Positions 15,601-27,895 of a DNA stretch of 64,000 nucleotides are shown here, in pieces. Source of the stretch: Rallus limicola (Eukaryota > Chordata > Aves > Gruiformes > Rallidae); the NCBI GenBank assembly GCA_022605955.1, contig JAKCOZ010000021.1, positions 14,186,161-14,250,160 of the forward strand. The letters are read 5' to 3'. The translations under genes and the position numbers were made by a program. The notes under the pieces are model-generated. The model was given only the letters and a program-made list of their open reading frames with translations. It did not search any database and was not told where the DNA came from. Position 1 is the stretch's first letter; the number at the start of each line of letters is the position of its first letter.

Positions 15601-18600
15601 AATGTCCACATTCAACATCTTGTTTTGAAGAAAAGACCTGCTCTCTTACCATCATGATTAGAATTTCCCAGGGTCCACGGCTCATCTGAATCAAAATGAG
15701 TATCTCCTCCTATTCCCGGTCCAGGAAAGTAAGCATGAGCTAGAAATCCACCTTCTCCATCAAATGGAGAACTGTCTCCATGGAAACCAGAAGCAAAAAA
15801 GATCATAATATCTGCCTCCTTTCTATCATTTTTAATTTCATGGTAAGGAACCTCTTCAAAGGTAAGTGGTGTCACTCGCTGCCAAACATCAAATGCCTGA
15901 CGAATCGCTCTCCTCGTATCAGTCTCTCCAACCTTGGGGGTATAGTTGTGCACACTGTGTGGATGAGAAAGAAGGGTTGTTCAAATCTGCAGAATATATA
16001 ATCCCAATACATAGCCACAGCTACACAATTACCATTTCCAAAGGGTCATTATTTATTGCAGATACTACCCTGCCCATGCAAACTTTCACAAATAAAGCTG
16101 CCAGCAGCACTACAGCCTTGGTCTGAAGTCTGTATTTATTGACAACAATCTTCCCAATACCTGGGTTGATCTGGCATTGCTTCCTAAAAACCTGACCACC
16201 TTTACTTACCTGTCTCCACCAGGATTGTAAGGTAGCTAAAAATGTGAACTACTTAAGATTTTGTCTGAAATTATTGTGCTAAACCTTTCAGTAAACTATG
16301 CAACCTGATTAAGGCAGCTTAAGTCTTAGGACTACTACAAGTACCTAAGAGCTCATAGGGGCTGCCAGTTTTGTGCAACCCAGTCATGACAGCTGATGAT
16401 ACAGAGTTTATAAGGGGTGGTGTGTGGGGTGTGCATGTGTGTGTTGAAAACAACAAACCAACGTTTAATTGTACATAAGTTTCCCACAGTTGTAAACTTC
16501 AGTTTAAAAAGTGCTGTTTCCAGTGTGGGTTTTGTGTGTGCATATAATATACTCAAGACTTATTAAATTTGGGTTGGGAAATATGAAGTATCTGTGTCAT
16601 GGGAACAACTTTCAGTCTTCAATGAAATTGGCTCAATTTAATATAATGATTGACAGATGAAAGACACTGTAAAACAATGTGGTAAAACAAGATAACCTGT
16701 TGCTTGAATGGCACACTACAACTGTTAGTTCAACAACAACTACTAGTTTGACAATGGCAGAAGTGAAGCCATCTGACAGCCAGTCCCTGTGCCTGTGCAT
16801 ATGCTTCAGAGGTGGTTTATTCATACAGTTATCAACCAGTTTTCCCTAGGGCCCATAAAAGGTCAGAAGCAGAATGAGCCTCTCAGAGGTTAAGGTGTCC
16901 CTTTACAGTCTGAGTTAAAGGAAGGATTACCAGTGGATGCTTTGAAGTAGTCCCTCCTCCCAGCCTCTGCAGTCCCTCACTATTACTTGAAGAATCCTCC
17001 TCCTCCTTTCTCAGTGTCCTAGTCCCATTCTCCTTCCTTTCACACTATCCCCTCTCTTCCTTTACATTCTGGTGCCCTCTCCATGCTGGTCACTCGTATT
17101 TATACCTCTTCACCACAGCCTTTTGTTCTGCCTTAGCCTTGCTCACCCATACCTTCTCCTTAGTGTCTACATTCCTAGTTCTCACTCCTCTGCAATCTCC
17201 TTTCACCCTCCAAAAATACTTCTGACTACAGGGCTGTTTAATTTTATTTCAAAGTGACATTGTCAAAAATTTCCATTGGCATCATTCAGCAATTGTCTTT
17301 CAATAGCTCAGTGCCTAAATGACTCAAACAAGAACCCTCAGGGAAAAGCTGGAGAGGGGCATGGAGGGACAGACAAAGGGGAACAGCCTTCAGCTGCAGG
17401 GGGGCAGCTGGAAAGGAGCTGGGAGGCAGAAATCCTTCCCAGGGAGGAGGGGAGGCTCTGGCCCAGGGTGCCCAGAGAAGCTGGGGCTGCCCCTGGATCC
17501 CTGGCAGTGTTCAAGGCCAGGCTGGATGGGGCTTTGGGCAACCTGGGCTAGTGGGAGGTGTCCCTGCCCGTGGCTGGGATAACTGGAGAGGTTCTGACCT
17601 CTCTCCCAATCCAAACCAGACTGGGGTTCTGTGATTCATTTGACACTCACTTTAGTACATTGACTCAGCAGACCTGTGCCTGACAAAAGCAAGAGTTCTT
17701 CTACATGAGGATAATAAAATCTCCACAAAAATAAACACTCAGTGAAATGTCACAGATCAGCAGAGGGAGAAAGATCATGTCTTTAGACAATGATGTTCCT
17801 TAAAGGTTTGTTAAAGAGGACACATGATCTAAAGGCTAGAGCCTTCCACTTCTAAGGGAACTGAACAGGGCTTACTAGGATTTTCCTGCCAGAAGTACAC
17901 ATCTGATGATGGGTGAGATTCAGGAGTCTTTACAGATCAGTTATTTTCTAACTGAACATAACCCACATTTAGCCCAGTGCTCTGAAAGCATTCCCCTCCA
18001 CCGTGTTCCAAGAATGAAACCCTCAACTAGGCATTAAAGTCCATTAAAAAAAAAGTTAGTAAAAATAATTACAAAATTTTACTGCCAAACAAGTATAGAG
18101 CATTTTTTCCCCCCTAACAAAGAGGGGCAGGGAGGGGGCTATACCTGTAGGTTATATGCTTCTGCCTCCACTTCTGCCCAGTCAGTGCATACCGCTTTTT
18201 CCTCCGACTGCGGCGTAGGTGGGGATGATCTGGAACTCCACATCGAGGCTTCTTCATCCACCTGTGAGGGAAAGAAAAAGGAAGCTAACAAAGAGCTTGG
18301 AAAAGAGATTCAAAAGAACTCAGGGGATGACTGGAAGACCTCAATGTCACCACCAAGAAGGGCTCAGTCTTCCCTCTCCTGGGTCTACCCTCTTTGCACA
18401 CACCTCTGCTAGCAATCCACACACATCAGGACATGAAAGAACTCGTTTTTCTTTTGGAAACACAGATCCCAGATCATGCAGCCCTTATGCTTGACAAGAA
18501 CTTAATGATGATAATGCCACAAAAGCAGCCCAGATCAAAATTCCATGTGTGCTCACACTGGGATCAAGCTATCCTATCACCCACTCCATCCACTCTCCAT

Positions 18601-21600
18601 CTGTTAAAGTGCTCCTGTGCCAGTAAAAAAAAAATAATCAAACCCTCCAATTCATAACTCATGTGTGTGAGTTTGAACAAGCACAAACTCTCCCAGATAA
18701 CAACTAAGGTTTTCACCTATGATGACCAGAACAGATCACTTCAACCTGTGTGCCACAGCCACCAAACTTTGTTAGGTTCTTCTCCCCATAATTCTTGACT
18801 CTTGCTGTCACTCATGATGAAGGAAACTCTGGCCTCTAAGGTCAGAAGAGCAAAGGATGCTGTCCTGTGCATGGGGACCCATGCTTTATCAGAGAAATCA
18901 GGTCTTCTCCCCTACCTCCAATCTTTTGCTTATTTCTTGCACCAGCTAGAGAGGGTGGTCAATCACTGGCACAGGTTGCCCAGAGAAGTGGTAGTCTCCA
19001 GCCTTGGAGGTATTCAAAACCCAAGTGGACATGGTCCTTGACAACCTGCTCTAGCTATCCCTGTTTGAGGCAGGGGTTCAAGTAGATGATCTCAAGAGGT
19101 CCCCATACCTAAATGATTCTCTAACATGGAGAAACAGACCATTGCTCAGAATATTATCCAGCTTGCTGGTGTGGGCATGCTCCAGGTAAGTCCGAAGTGG
19201 CTTATGGAGGACTGAATCCACCCATCACTGCATGCAGCAGGAGGGGACAAAGGAGGCAGGACAGAAAACAGAGGAGAGGTACTGGTCTCCAAAAGTCCTA
19301 ACAGAGCAACTTTCCATCCCAGCCATGTTTTTTGTGGCTTTGAAATTCAGGCCAGGACAGGAGACCAGAGCCCAGGAATAACACAAGCAGGCTCTGGCCA
19401 CAGCCTCACCAGCACACTGGCACTGCTCTCAGTCTCCTGCTTGGACTGCTGAGGACATCACCATCAGCACTCTTCAGGCATTTGATCCACTGAGTCTGAG
19501 GGCAAAGGCAAGTGCCCACTGTGACACATGCCTTCAGAAAACTCTGCAGGACACGAGATGCACAAATACGCTGCTGCCAGGTCACATATGAGAAGAGCAC
19601 TGCAGCCAATCCTGGGCTATTTCTTGCACTGATACCAAATTCTCTCCCCTCTCCTCAGCAGGGCTTCCCCAACATCCTTCACCACCTGGGGGACAAATTT
19701 TGGCCTCCAAACCCAAATGCAGCCCGCAAATGGCAAGCAGTCCAGATTGCTCACATGCTTGAGCCTGAGCAACACATATTTTATCAAAAATACACACCCC
19801 ACACCTTCAGGAGTGTCTTCCCATCACCAGTGGATAGTTTACAAGACTTCTTTCCATGAAACCTTTTAAATAAAGGCCAAACACTGCTCTGTACAACCTC
19901 ACAAAAACATTCTTTCACAGCACACAAACCTGCTCCCAGTTCAGGCAGCCAAGCAGCTGACCTTCCTACATCCAAAAACTCTGGGTGCTTCCAAATTTCA
20001 GTGCAGTCATCTGTCAGTACACCCTCCCAGCAAGAACACAGAAAATAAGGGTTTTATACATATTGTACTGTACCTGACAAGAACCCAAGCTGTGGATGCA
20101 AAGCTAGCACAGACCTTCCCCACTTAGATTACCTTCCATTTCTCAGTATGGTATGTCTTTCAGAAGTCAGAGCAGCCTGTGGAAATCAGATCTGTCTTGC
20201 CCACACAACTGCTGCCACCTTCAAAGAAAAGCAGTACATCCAAGATTTGCTTTTAGAAAAGCCCCATTAGTTCAACCTCAATATTCTGTGGGTTTTGCTT
20301 CTACCACTTTGCTAGAGAGATGTCAGGCTTTCTGAAGCTGTGTTCTCCTAGATGTGTCCTCAGTATTTAAGTTTTCCAGTTATGTGATATGGTGCTGAGT
20401 TTTCAGCATAACCTTACATAAACCATAGCAGGGATTAGGCTTTCACCTCCTGAGCTTCAGGAGAACTCCAGTACTCTGAGCATCACCATCATCAGGCCCT
20501 GCTGAGTCAGAAAATGACCTTTTGTTTTATCTTTACCAGTATTATCTAGAAGACAAAATTGCAGAAGGGTTGGAAGGGACATTGAAAGATCATCTAGTCC
20601 AACCCCCCCACCAGAGCAGGATCACCTAGATTAGGTCACACAGGAAGGCATGCAGGTGGGTTTTGAATGTCTCCAGAGAAGAGGACTCCACAATCTCTCT
20701 GGGCAGCCTGTCCCAGGGCTCTGTCATCACCACAGTGAAGAAGTTTTTCCTTGTGGTACCAGCAGTGCTACCAAACCAATGTGGCTGTGTAGGACAAGTC
20801 CTCAGGACTACCCAGGGCAGTGCTAGGGATGCTGACACACTAGCAATACATTGCCAAGTCCCTCACACCTCAACATCTGCTCCATGTATGAACAGTACCT
20901 GTCCTACACTGAGTAGGCTGCAGGAAATCAGCACTCCACAGCTTAGTCTTGTGCTATCAAAGCCAACCTGAACTGCACAAAGACCAGGCCAAATCTTAAT
21001 TCCCTCAAAGACAGACAAACTGCTCACCCCTGTGCCAGCTCCATCCCAGTGTACAGACACAAGGCAGGGTGTGGAGCTGTTCCAGATTCAAGCTGCAATA
21101 CCATGCTTAGTGACATGGTCTGGTGTTGGACCTAATAGGGCTGGAGAGATGGTTGGACTCTATCTTAAGGTCTTTTCCAACCAAAATCATTCTATGATTT
21201 TATGATTCTATGATTCTAAGCTCCTGGGCTTTAATGACTTCTTGAGTCAGAGCTCCCAAAGCATCAGCATTTGCAAAGCTGCTGATAGACTTAAGCTACA
21301 AACAGGCTGCCTAACTCCTCTTTCAACCCTATTAACACTTAGGCCAGTCTGGACCCCCATGTTCTGCCACAGTTTGCTCCAGAGCTCAGCAACACACTCT
21401 GGGAAACAGACCTAGGAAAAAAGCCCAACTACCTGGTTAGAGCAACACAGTACCCAACCTGTCAGCAGCCTGTGTAATGTCAAGCTGAGAATGTTTACCT
21501 GGACCAGTTCTCTGATTCACCTTCCCTCCCAGGCCTAGTCTAATCATGTGGGACAGAATCCCACAGAAACATTAAGGTTGGAAAAGACCTCCAAGATCAT

Positions 21601-24600
21601 CTAGTCAAACCATCCCCTACCACCTATATTACTCACTAAACCATGTCCCCAGGTATCTCATCCAATCTTTTCTTGAGTACAAATCCAGGCATCTCTCTTT
21701 TTCAGCAGGGCAGATACACAGCAAAATCATCCCAACACCAGCTCGTGCCATTGCCCATCTTCAGCTGAGGCTTTTCACAGCCATTCTCTGCTGAGCACTG
21801 TGGATAACCCATTCTGTATTCCAGGGACTTTTTACAAAACACATCCCATCAGAAGCAAAAGGCAATTACTTGAAGTAGGATTCAGATAATTATGGCTGAT
21901 TTCTCCCCCCACCCTTTTTTTCTTAACGGGGGCACCAATAACACCAGATCATCAACATTTATACTCAGCACTGTTTATGGACAGACTACTGCCCTCCTCC
22001 AGCTGTCTGGTGTGCAGAAAACAGGTACTTTCAAAAGCAGTGGCATCCTGCTCTTGTCCAGGTACAGCTGCTGTTCCCAGTTCAGGTTCCACACCCTCCA
22101 CAAGATTCTCTAAACAGAACAAGCTCTCACTCCCAATTGCCTGCTATTGAGCTGGTGAGAGTGGTATCTTTAAACAGCTACATCATGGACCCCAAGGTAA
22201 GGGGCCTCCACAACAGGCTCAGGACAAAGCATGAGACACATGAGACACTTCCAAATAGGTAAGCCTATTTCTTGGCTGCCCCAGGGGCTATGAGACTGAC
22301 TGCAACAATCACAGCAGCCACTACCAGCGTGCCTTCTCCCCCAGCACGCTCCCAGGACCACATCCCTGCCTGAGCAAAACTACAATTCAACCCTCTAGTT
22401 GCAGGCAGACACAGCTCACCGAGGCACTGTATCAATTCCAGGGTAAAGGAAGGTGTTTCACATATTCCCCCCACTCCCATTACAAGAAACTACATATCCC
22501 CAACCTCCCACCTCTGCTGAACAGGCCCCTGTCCCACCTGCCTTTCAGGTTCCTGTAAGCAACACCAAGAACAATGTTCCTTCCCCTGTCCCACAGACCT
22601 GCCTGGCAGCTTTCACACACTCAGGTACCACTCTTGGGGGAAAGAGCAAGGTCAGGATTTGGAGGCACATGGGGAAGGAGATGAAAAACTTTCCATAATA
22701 AGCATAATGCAGAACTTTTTGCCTAACAAAGAAACCACAGAAAATAACAGCTGCACTCTGATGGATTCTAAAGGTACTTTAAAAGGACAGACCTTATGAC
22801 ACTGGCAGAGGTGACAGAGAAATTCATAATTGCCATCTTGAAATGCCCAACACAGACACAGTAATAACAGCCTAGCAAATGCCTGAGTAGCACGGAGCTC
22901 TGAGTCAGCCTGCTTCACCTGCTCTGCTGCTCAGCTCCCACAACCAGGTCTGAAGAAACGACAGCCCAGCAAGGCCCAGCCAGACACACTCCTTTCAACT
23001 CAAAATGCCTCTTTTTCCTTTCATGTAGTTTCTTGGTAGGTACTCCTGCTCCGTGCTGCCATACAACATATGGACCTAGCGGCACCAAACATGACTGCAG
23101 AGTAAACCCATCCCTGGATGCAGACGAGGTTTGAAGCCTTTGGAGGCTCGAGTTTCAGAAGAGGGATCCAGCTAGGTTTTCCACCCATCAGCCCTTGGGT
23201 GTTCATAGACTTACAGAATCATTTGGGTTCCAAAAGCCCTTGAAGATTAAGTCCAGCTGCTAGCCAAGGGCACCACTAAACCATGTCCCTAAGCACCACA
23301 TCTACATGTCTTCCAAATCCCTCCAGGGATGGTGCCTCCACCACTTCCCTGGGCAGCCTGGTCCAACGCTTGACAAGCCTCTTGGGGAAGAGATTGTTCC
23401 CAATACCCAATGTAGACATCCCAGGCACAACCTGAGGCTGTTTCCTCTCATCCTACAACTTCTTACTTAAGAGAAGAGACCGACCCCCACCTCACTATAC
23501 CCCCCTTTCCAGGGAGATGCAGAGAGTGATCAGGTCTCCCCTCAGCCTCCTCTTCCCCACACTGAACCCCCCTCTCCCCCAGTTCCTTCAGCCACTCCCC
23601 ATCAGACTTGTGCTCCAGACCTTTATCCACTCCATTGCCCTTCTCTGGACACACTCCAGCACCTCAATGTCCTTCTTAGCATGAGGGGCCCAAACCTGAA
23701 CCCAGTACTTGAGCTGCAGCCTCACCAGTGCCCAGGGCAGGGAACGATCACTGCTCTGGTCCTGCTGGCCACACCACTGCTGAGACAAGCTGGGATGCTG
23801 TTGGCCTTCTTGGCCACCAAGGCACACTGCTGGCTCATGTTCAGCCAGCTGTCAACTAGCAACCTCAGGTCTTTTTCCACCAGGCAGCTCTCCAGCCACT
23901 TTGCCCCTGGCCTGTTGCCTGGGGTTGTTGTGACCCAAGTGCAGGACCCAGCAGGACCCTGCACAAGGACAAGGCACTGAGCCTTGTTAAACCTCAGACA
24001 GCTCGCCTCAGTCCACCTAGCCAGATCGTCCAAATTCCTCTGCAGAACCTTCCTACCCTCAAACAGATCAATGCTCCCACATAACTTGGTGCCATCTGCC
24101 AACTTACTGGGGGACCACTTGACCCTCTCATCCAGATCAATGATGAAGATATTAAAGAGAACTGACCCCAGTGCAGAGCCCTGGGTAACACCACTTGTGA
24201 CCAGACACCAACAGGACTTAATTCTATTCACTACAATTCTTTGCACCTGGGCATCCAGCTGGGTTTTACCCAGCAAAGCATATGCCATTCAAGCCATGAC
24301 AGGCCCAGTTCTCCAGAAGAATGATGTGGGAAATGATGTCAAAGGCTTTACTAAAGGAAGGACTTCTCCTGTGAGCTAAAGGAGGGAATGTTACATTCAC
24401 TGAAGAGGCACTCCCAGTCCAGGATGACCCCCTTCTGCCTAATTCAGTCATTTCTTCTGTTTCTCCTTCTTCTTGTAGCCTGGAAGGCATGCAACCAACC
24501 CCCTTTGTTCTTCAAACTCTGGTTATTTTTGCCCTCTTCTTTTACACCAGTGTCCCTCTTACCAGCAGAGTGCTGTAACAGGAAAGAACTAGGCAGAGCA

Positions 24601-27600
24601 TACTCTAAAAGCATCTGCTAACACACTAAGAAAAGGTCCAGGGAAAGCTCTAAGGCAGAGACTAAGTAAGCTTGATTACTTGTGATTTTTGGTTGGATAT
24701 TTTTTGTTTGGTGGTGGGGTTTCTTTCTTGTTGACCATGAGCTGCTTCTTTCCCCCAGAAAGCATAAACAAGACCTTATCTATGTTCTGCTGTAGTCAAA
24801 AGATTCTCCCCTAGCCCAGACAGATTCAGCCAATACACGGCATCGAGGCAAGCAGACAATCAGACAACAGGGAGCCAGTCAGCAGCACCACACTTCACAG
24901 TATACACTGAAGAGCAGACTAAAGGCAACCACCTTCAAAGAACAAAGTCCCTCCAGCCCAGGTGGTTTAGACCACTGGTTCTGTGCTAACAAAGACACCA
25001 ATCCAAACAAGTAACACGTGGTCAACACACAACAGAGAACACCTAATGTCCAACAAATGGCAACTATCAATGGCTAAGTAGTCTATCACATGACTGTCAT
25101 CACCAGACTAGAACTCGCTTCATCTTGGAACTACAGGTCTCCACAAGGGCATGTATGGAGACCCACAGATGCAAGTAATTAAGAAATATATCAGAAGCCA
25201 TTTCTGTGGCCAGATTTTCACCCACATCCAGACAAGAGATGGAAATAAATGAAACCCTTGAAGTTCTCAGCTTTCAGAAACTCACAGGATTTATGCTTTG
25301 CCTGTGCATCAGCAATGGGGATCTATGTACAAAGAACATTTAACAAGAGCTTTCCTCACACTTGCAAACAGAACTGTTGGTAAAAAGAACAGGTGGAGTT
25401 GTCCACGTTTTCATTGTGGGTACATATTCAAAACCAAGACTTCTCTGGCTGAGTCAGTCAAATCTACCACTTTTGAGAGCTTCTTGTGGCTGGAATAATT
25501 ACCCAGGTAAAATGACAACACATTAAGAAAGGGAAAGACAAAATTAGCCTACGTTGATCTTACTCAATAGTTGTCTGGTCCAAAACTCCTGTTACTGGGA
25601 TCCCATAAAACTGTTGCATAGTGGCAACTGCAGACTGCACAGCTTTTCCTGACTGCAAGGCAGACATTTGGCTGTCAGATGGAAGTAAGTAGCCATAAGT
25701 TTTTAACCAACCCTGAAAAAGAAAGAAACAGATGGTAAGATGCCACGGTAAGTTTTCAACTTCGCAGATCAGAACATTTCCTCATAAGAAAAAGTGACAA
25801 GCTAGCCCCCAAAAATTCAACCATCACTCTTTTTTTTGGTTAGGTTTGGTAATATCATCTGATCCCTGGGAAAGGCTGGAGATCCAGCTTAAAAAAAATC
25901 TGTCCTGACAGGACAATGCAGATCTGTCAATTAAAAACTGCCATCATCTCAACTGAGTAACCGGGACAGACTTACATCTTAGGAACACCAGAAAAGCCCA
26001 AGAAGCTCTGTCCTCATTCCAGAGACCTGTACAACCCTGTCACCTTCCCTTTGTGAGATTTCTCAGTCCCCACAGCAACATGCTCCAAATAACCCACTGT
26101 CAGCCACCTACTGCTGTCTCTGGACCATCACTCCAAGTGAGCAGTTTAACAGGCTCAGGCAATTCCCAGAAAGGTTCACCTTTACACTTGCACTGAGCAC
26201 AGGAGCACTCCTTTAACACTCACCACCACCACCACAAAAAAACCCAAACCAAACCAAAAAAAAAAAAAAAAGAACATAAAAAACACACACTCAAAGTTTG
26301 CAGGGTCTCTTGTTAGATGGACTTTTCCTCTACTAATAGCAGATATCTAGCAAATTGTCAGAACAGGAAAAAAGCCAAGTTCCCTCAAGGAGCTTTATCC
26401 CTTTTCCCCGCCTCCCCCGCAAAACGCAGCCTGAGATAAAACCATGTGTCAAACTTGTCAAAATGCTAGGGACAGCACTTTCAAAACCACCCATTAATTC
26501 AGGATGGTTTTTTCCTCCCCTCTCCTCCCACCTCCCCACTTTAGTACCATGAGAGAAAGGAATCTTCATCATTAGGTGCAAATGCCAATAAAACCTGAAC
26601 ACCTGTTTGCATAAACTTTTCACTGTCACCTTTCATGCATACACCCCAGTGCTGCTTTCTTCTGGCCAACACCCCAATCCTCTGATTCAAAACCAGGATT
26701 AATGTGATCAATGTACATCCCGTAAGCTTTTTGCAGCCATGAGGACAAGCCATCTGACCCACAGGTCGCAGTCCTCAGCACACAAGCAGTGATAAACCCT
26801 CTGCATGTGCTGCTCTCACACAGGCAGCAGGATTACTGGGAGCAGGGGTGGGAGAGAAGAGGGGCCTTCCCATAAGAGCAGCAGAAAAGGGGGTCAAGTC
26901 AGGATGAGCACAAGAGGGAGAAAGATTCCCATTTTTTAGCAACAAGATGACACCAGAATCACTTGAAACAGAGGAAGACCTCACTTCCAAAGCAGGAGAA
27001 ATAAGGGCATGTCAGTATCAGGGCCAGGCATGGTCAAGTTCAACAAGTACCTGGACACATGGTACTATTCAACACAGACATCACCAATGGCAAAAGACAA
27101 AGCAAAGCTGCAAAACTGCCTGGAGGCTGGACATTTGCTACCACTGCCTTGGCATCCAGCCTTGGCCCGACATACACAGCGTGCTGCAACCTTCAGTCTG
27201 ACAAAAACCCCAGCTGTCCTTGAGCAGCGAGAGCAGAACACACTAACCAAGCCAGTCCTGAGCAGGTTACCCCCGTGTATCCCCTTTTCCTCCCGACCCG
27301 ACTCAGACGGGGCAGGGAGCAAGGGAAAGGGACACAAGATGCCCGCATCAAGAGAAGCTCCACCGGGGAGGCTGATACACACAGAAGCAGCACGGCTAGC
27401 TTCGCCTGCCGGTTCCCAACCTGCCCAGGCACGGGCAGAGGAGCTGCCAGCGACTGTGGCCGCACACCTGTGCCAAGCCCGGCCCTGCCCAGCAACCAAC
27501 AACCGAGAGCGGCACGACGAAGGCCTACAGGAGATGCAGGAAGGCTCCGGCGGGCAGCAGCGCCCAGATACAGCGACAAGGCGGGAGCCGTGTGCGAGGA

Positions 27601-27895
27601 AGCAGAGGAGGCGCTGCCCGCCCGGCTTTCCAGCCCGCCCCCGGGCCAACAGAGCGCACAACCCGCCCCCGGGCTTCCCGGACCCCAGCGCCCCTCGTCC
27701 CAGTTGTGGCAGCACCGGGCTCGCAGCTCCCCCGAGCCGCACAACCCCGCTCCCCTCCGCCAGGTCACAGCCCGCCCCTCCCGCTCCCAGACCTACCCGG
27801 CCGGTGCTGGTGTCGGCGGCGGCGCGGAGCAGCGCGCAGAGCAGCGGCAGCAAAGGGCCCGCTGCAGCCAGGCCCCGGCGCCGCCTCGGCGCCAT
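508..27895 (-). CDS. MMP24: MMP24 (MT5-MMP), 5' part: five coding exons
   Basis: Membrane-type matrix metalloproteinase, a zinc endopeptidase made as a secretory-pathway zymogen and active at the cell surface, best known from neurons. The coding exons, read on the minus strand, are 27895-27797, 25712-25564, 18261-18145, 15954-15650 and 669-508. All junctions have AG/GT sites and the phases join without a break (0, 2, 1/2, 1/1, 1). In order they give the signal peptide, the prodomain, the cysteine switch with furin site, and the catalytic domain. The prodomain wording ([27 protein letters not shown]) and [11 protein letters not shown] fit MMP24 better than its close relative MMP16, which differs at these places. 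The hinge, hemopexin repeats, transmembrane segment and cytoplasmic tail are missing because the window ends inside intron 5, not because the gene is broken. Introns 4 (about 15 kb) and 2 (about 7.3 kb) are large. No frameshift or lost catalytic residue is seen. Confidence 0.93.
2783..3580 (-). mobile_element. CR1 LINE fragments (5'-truncated, decayed)
   Basis: The left edge carries the reversed CR1 3' end (sequence like ACTGAATGGTTGAGGTTGGA). On the minus strand a decayed frame reads [20 protein letters not shown] and later [19 protein letters not shown], a hallmark of the CR1 ORF2 C-terminus. Beyond about 3,310 the similarity looks like a second internal piece (endonuclease or RT part), so the element is probably composite. 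It is non-functional. Confidence is lower for the right half. Confidence 0.75.
6898..7025 (-). mobile_element. CR1 3' end fragment
   Basis: Begins with ATCATAGAATCACAGAATTG and continues with the standard reversed CR1 3' end (TTGGTTGAAATGGAATC, GTCCAACCATCACCC, CACCACTAAACCACGTCC). About 130 bp, truncated at its 5' side. Confidence 0.85.
10850..11115 (+). mobile_element. CR1 3' end fragment
   Basis: Forward CR1 3' UTR: wording such as AGGCTGGATATTAGGATCAA, TGGAGGGGTTTAAAAGAAGA and GATCTTGAAGGTCTTTTCCA, ending in AACCATTCCATGA. The element is 5'-truncated, about 265 bp. Confidence 0.88.
15650..15954 (-). CDS. MMP24: MMP24 exon 4: catalytic domain, first part
   Basis: 305 bp, phase 1 at the end. 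It encodes [20 protein letters not shown], then the MT-type block [15 protein letters not shown], and the structural zinc and calcium region [18 protein letters not shown] followed by [20 protein letters not shown]. The insert EVPYHEIK between strands is typical of membrane-type MMPs. All expected His and Asp ligands are present. Confidence 0.95.
15955..18144 (-). other. MMP24: MMP24 intron 3
   Basis: Contains a plus-oriented CR1 3' fragment at about 17.34-17.64 kb and a pyrimidine-rich stretch near 16.95-17.2 kb. Nothing else is recognisable. Confidence 0.85.
17336..17637 (+). mobile_element. CR1 3' end fragment, GC-rich subtype
   Basis: Forward-oriented CR1 with CAGAGAAGCTGGGGCTGCCC, GTTCAAGGCCAGGCTGGATG, GGGCAACCTGGGCTAGTGGG and the end GGGGTTCTGTGATTC. 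It differs in subfamily from the neighbouring, more AT-rich fragments. Confidence 0.85.
18145..18261 (-). CDS. MMP24: MMP24 exon 3: cysteine switch and furin site
   Basis: 117 bp. It encodes [20 protein letters not shown], then [25 protein letters not shown] is the cysteine switch, whose Cys coordinates the catalytic zinc in the latent enzyme. RRKKR directly before YALTG is the furin-type cleavage site that activates membrane-type MMPs in the Golgi. The last codon is split AG|T (Ser) with exon 4. Confidence 0.95.
18930..19125 (+). mobile_element. CR1 3' end fragment
   Basis: Forward CR1: CACAGGTTGCCCAGAGAAGT, TTGGAGGTATTCAAAACCCA, GACAACCTGCTCTAGCTATC and TAGATGATCTCAAGAGGTCC. Its 3' tail is decayed. 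Confidence 0.85.
20560..20760 (-). mobile_element. CR1 3' end fragment
   Basis: Reversed CR1: GGTTGGAAGGGACATTGAAA, GATCATCTAGTCCAACCCCC, GGCAGCCTGTCCCAGGGCTC and GTGAAGAAGTTTTTCCTTGT. Confidence 0.88.
21098..21220 (+). mobile_element. CR1 3' end with tail repeat
   Basis: Forward CR1 3' terminus with GACCTAATAGGGCTGGAGAG and GGTCTTTTCCAACCAAAATC, followed by several ATTCTATG/ATTTTATG-type units, the microsatellite-like tail that ends CR1 elements. Confidence 0.9.
21550..21715 (-). mobile_element. CR1 3' end fragment
   Basis: Reversed CR1: AAGGTTGGAAAAGACCTCCA, AGATCATCTAGTCAAACCAT and ACTAAACCATGTCCCCAGGT. Confidence 0.85.
23205..24370 (-). mobile_element. CR1 LINE fragment with decayed reverse transcriptase
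   Basis: The longest CR1 piece in the window, about 1.2 kb. The 3' end is on the left (CTTACAGAATCATTTGGGTT) and the coding part is on the right. A minus-strand frame at 24288-23722 encodes [20 protein letters not shown], a reverse transcriptase motif. The catalytic box, normally ADD, reads LADGTKL: its second Asp is replaced by Gly at about 24091-24093. Further on come [18 protein letters not shown] and the CR1 C-terminal region. It is 5'-truncated, catalytically dead and lies in MMP24 intron 2. Confidence 0.88.
25564..25712 (-). CDS. MMP24: MMP24 exon 2: prodomain helices
   Basis: 149 bp with a polypyrimidine acceptor ending in CAG and a GTAAGA donor. It encodes [14 protein letters not shown] followed by the conserved prodomain segment [19 protein letters not shown]. 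The final codon is split as GA|G with exon 3. This is the peptidoglycan-binding-like helical part that keeps the enzyme latent. Confidence 0.92.
25713..27796 (-). other. MMP24: MMP24 intron 1
   Basis: About 2.1 kb. It shifts from AT-rich sequence, with an A-rich low-complexity run near 26.22-26.29 kb, to very GC-rich sequence as it nears exon 1. The long plus-strand open frames over its right part come from the CpG-rich composition and have no recognisable product. Confidence 0.8.
26221..26292. repeat. A-rich low-complexity run
   Basis: A CACCACCACC run is followed by a nearly unbroken A stretch and ACAC repeats, within MMP24 intron 1. It could be the remnant of a retroposed tail, but no source element is recognisable. 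Confidence 0.7.

Larger units (their letters stand above)
670..15649 (-). other. MMP24: MMP24 intron 4 (about 15 kb)
   Basis: AT-rich intronic DNA between the two catalytic-domain exons. It contains CR1 fragments at about 2.78-3.58, 6.90-7.02 and 10.85-11.11 kb. I see no further coding exon, RNA gene or long conserved frame. The short open frames here have no recognisable protein content. Confidence 0.85.
18262..25563 (-). other. MMP24: MMP24 intron 2 (about 7.3 kb)
   Basis: Carries at least five CR1 fragments in both orientations (about 18.93, 20.56, 21.10, 21.55 and 23.2-24.37 kb), including a degraded reverse transcriptase piece. No other gene is recognised. Confidence 0.85.
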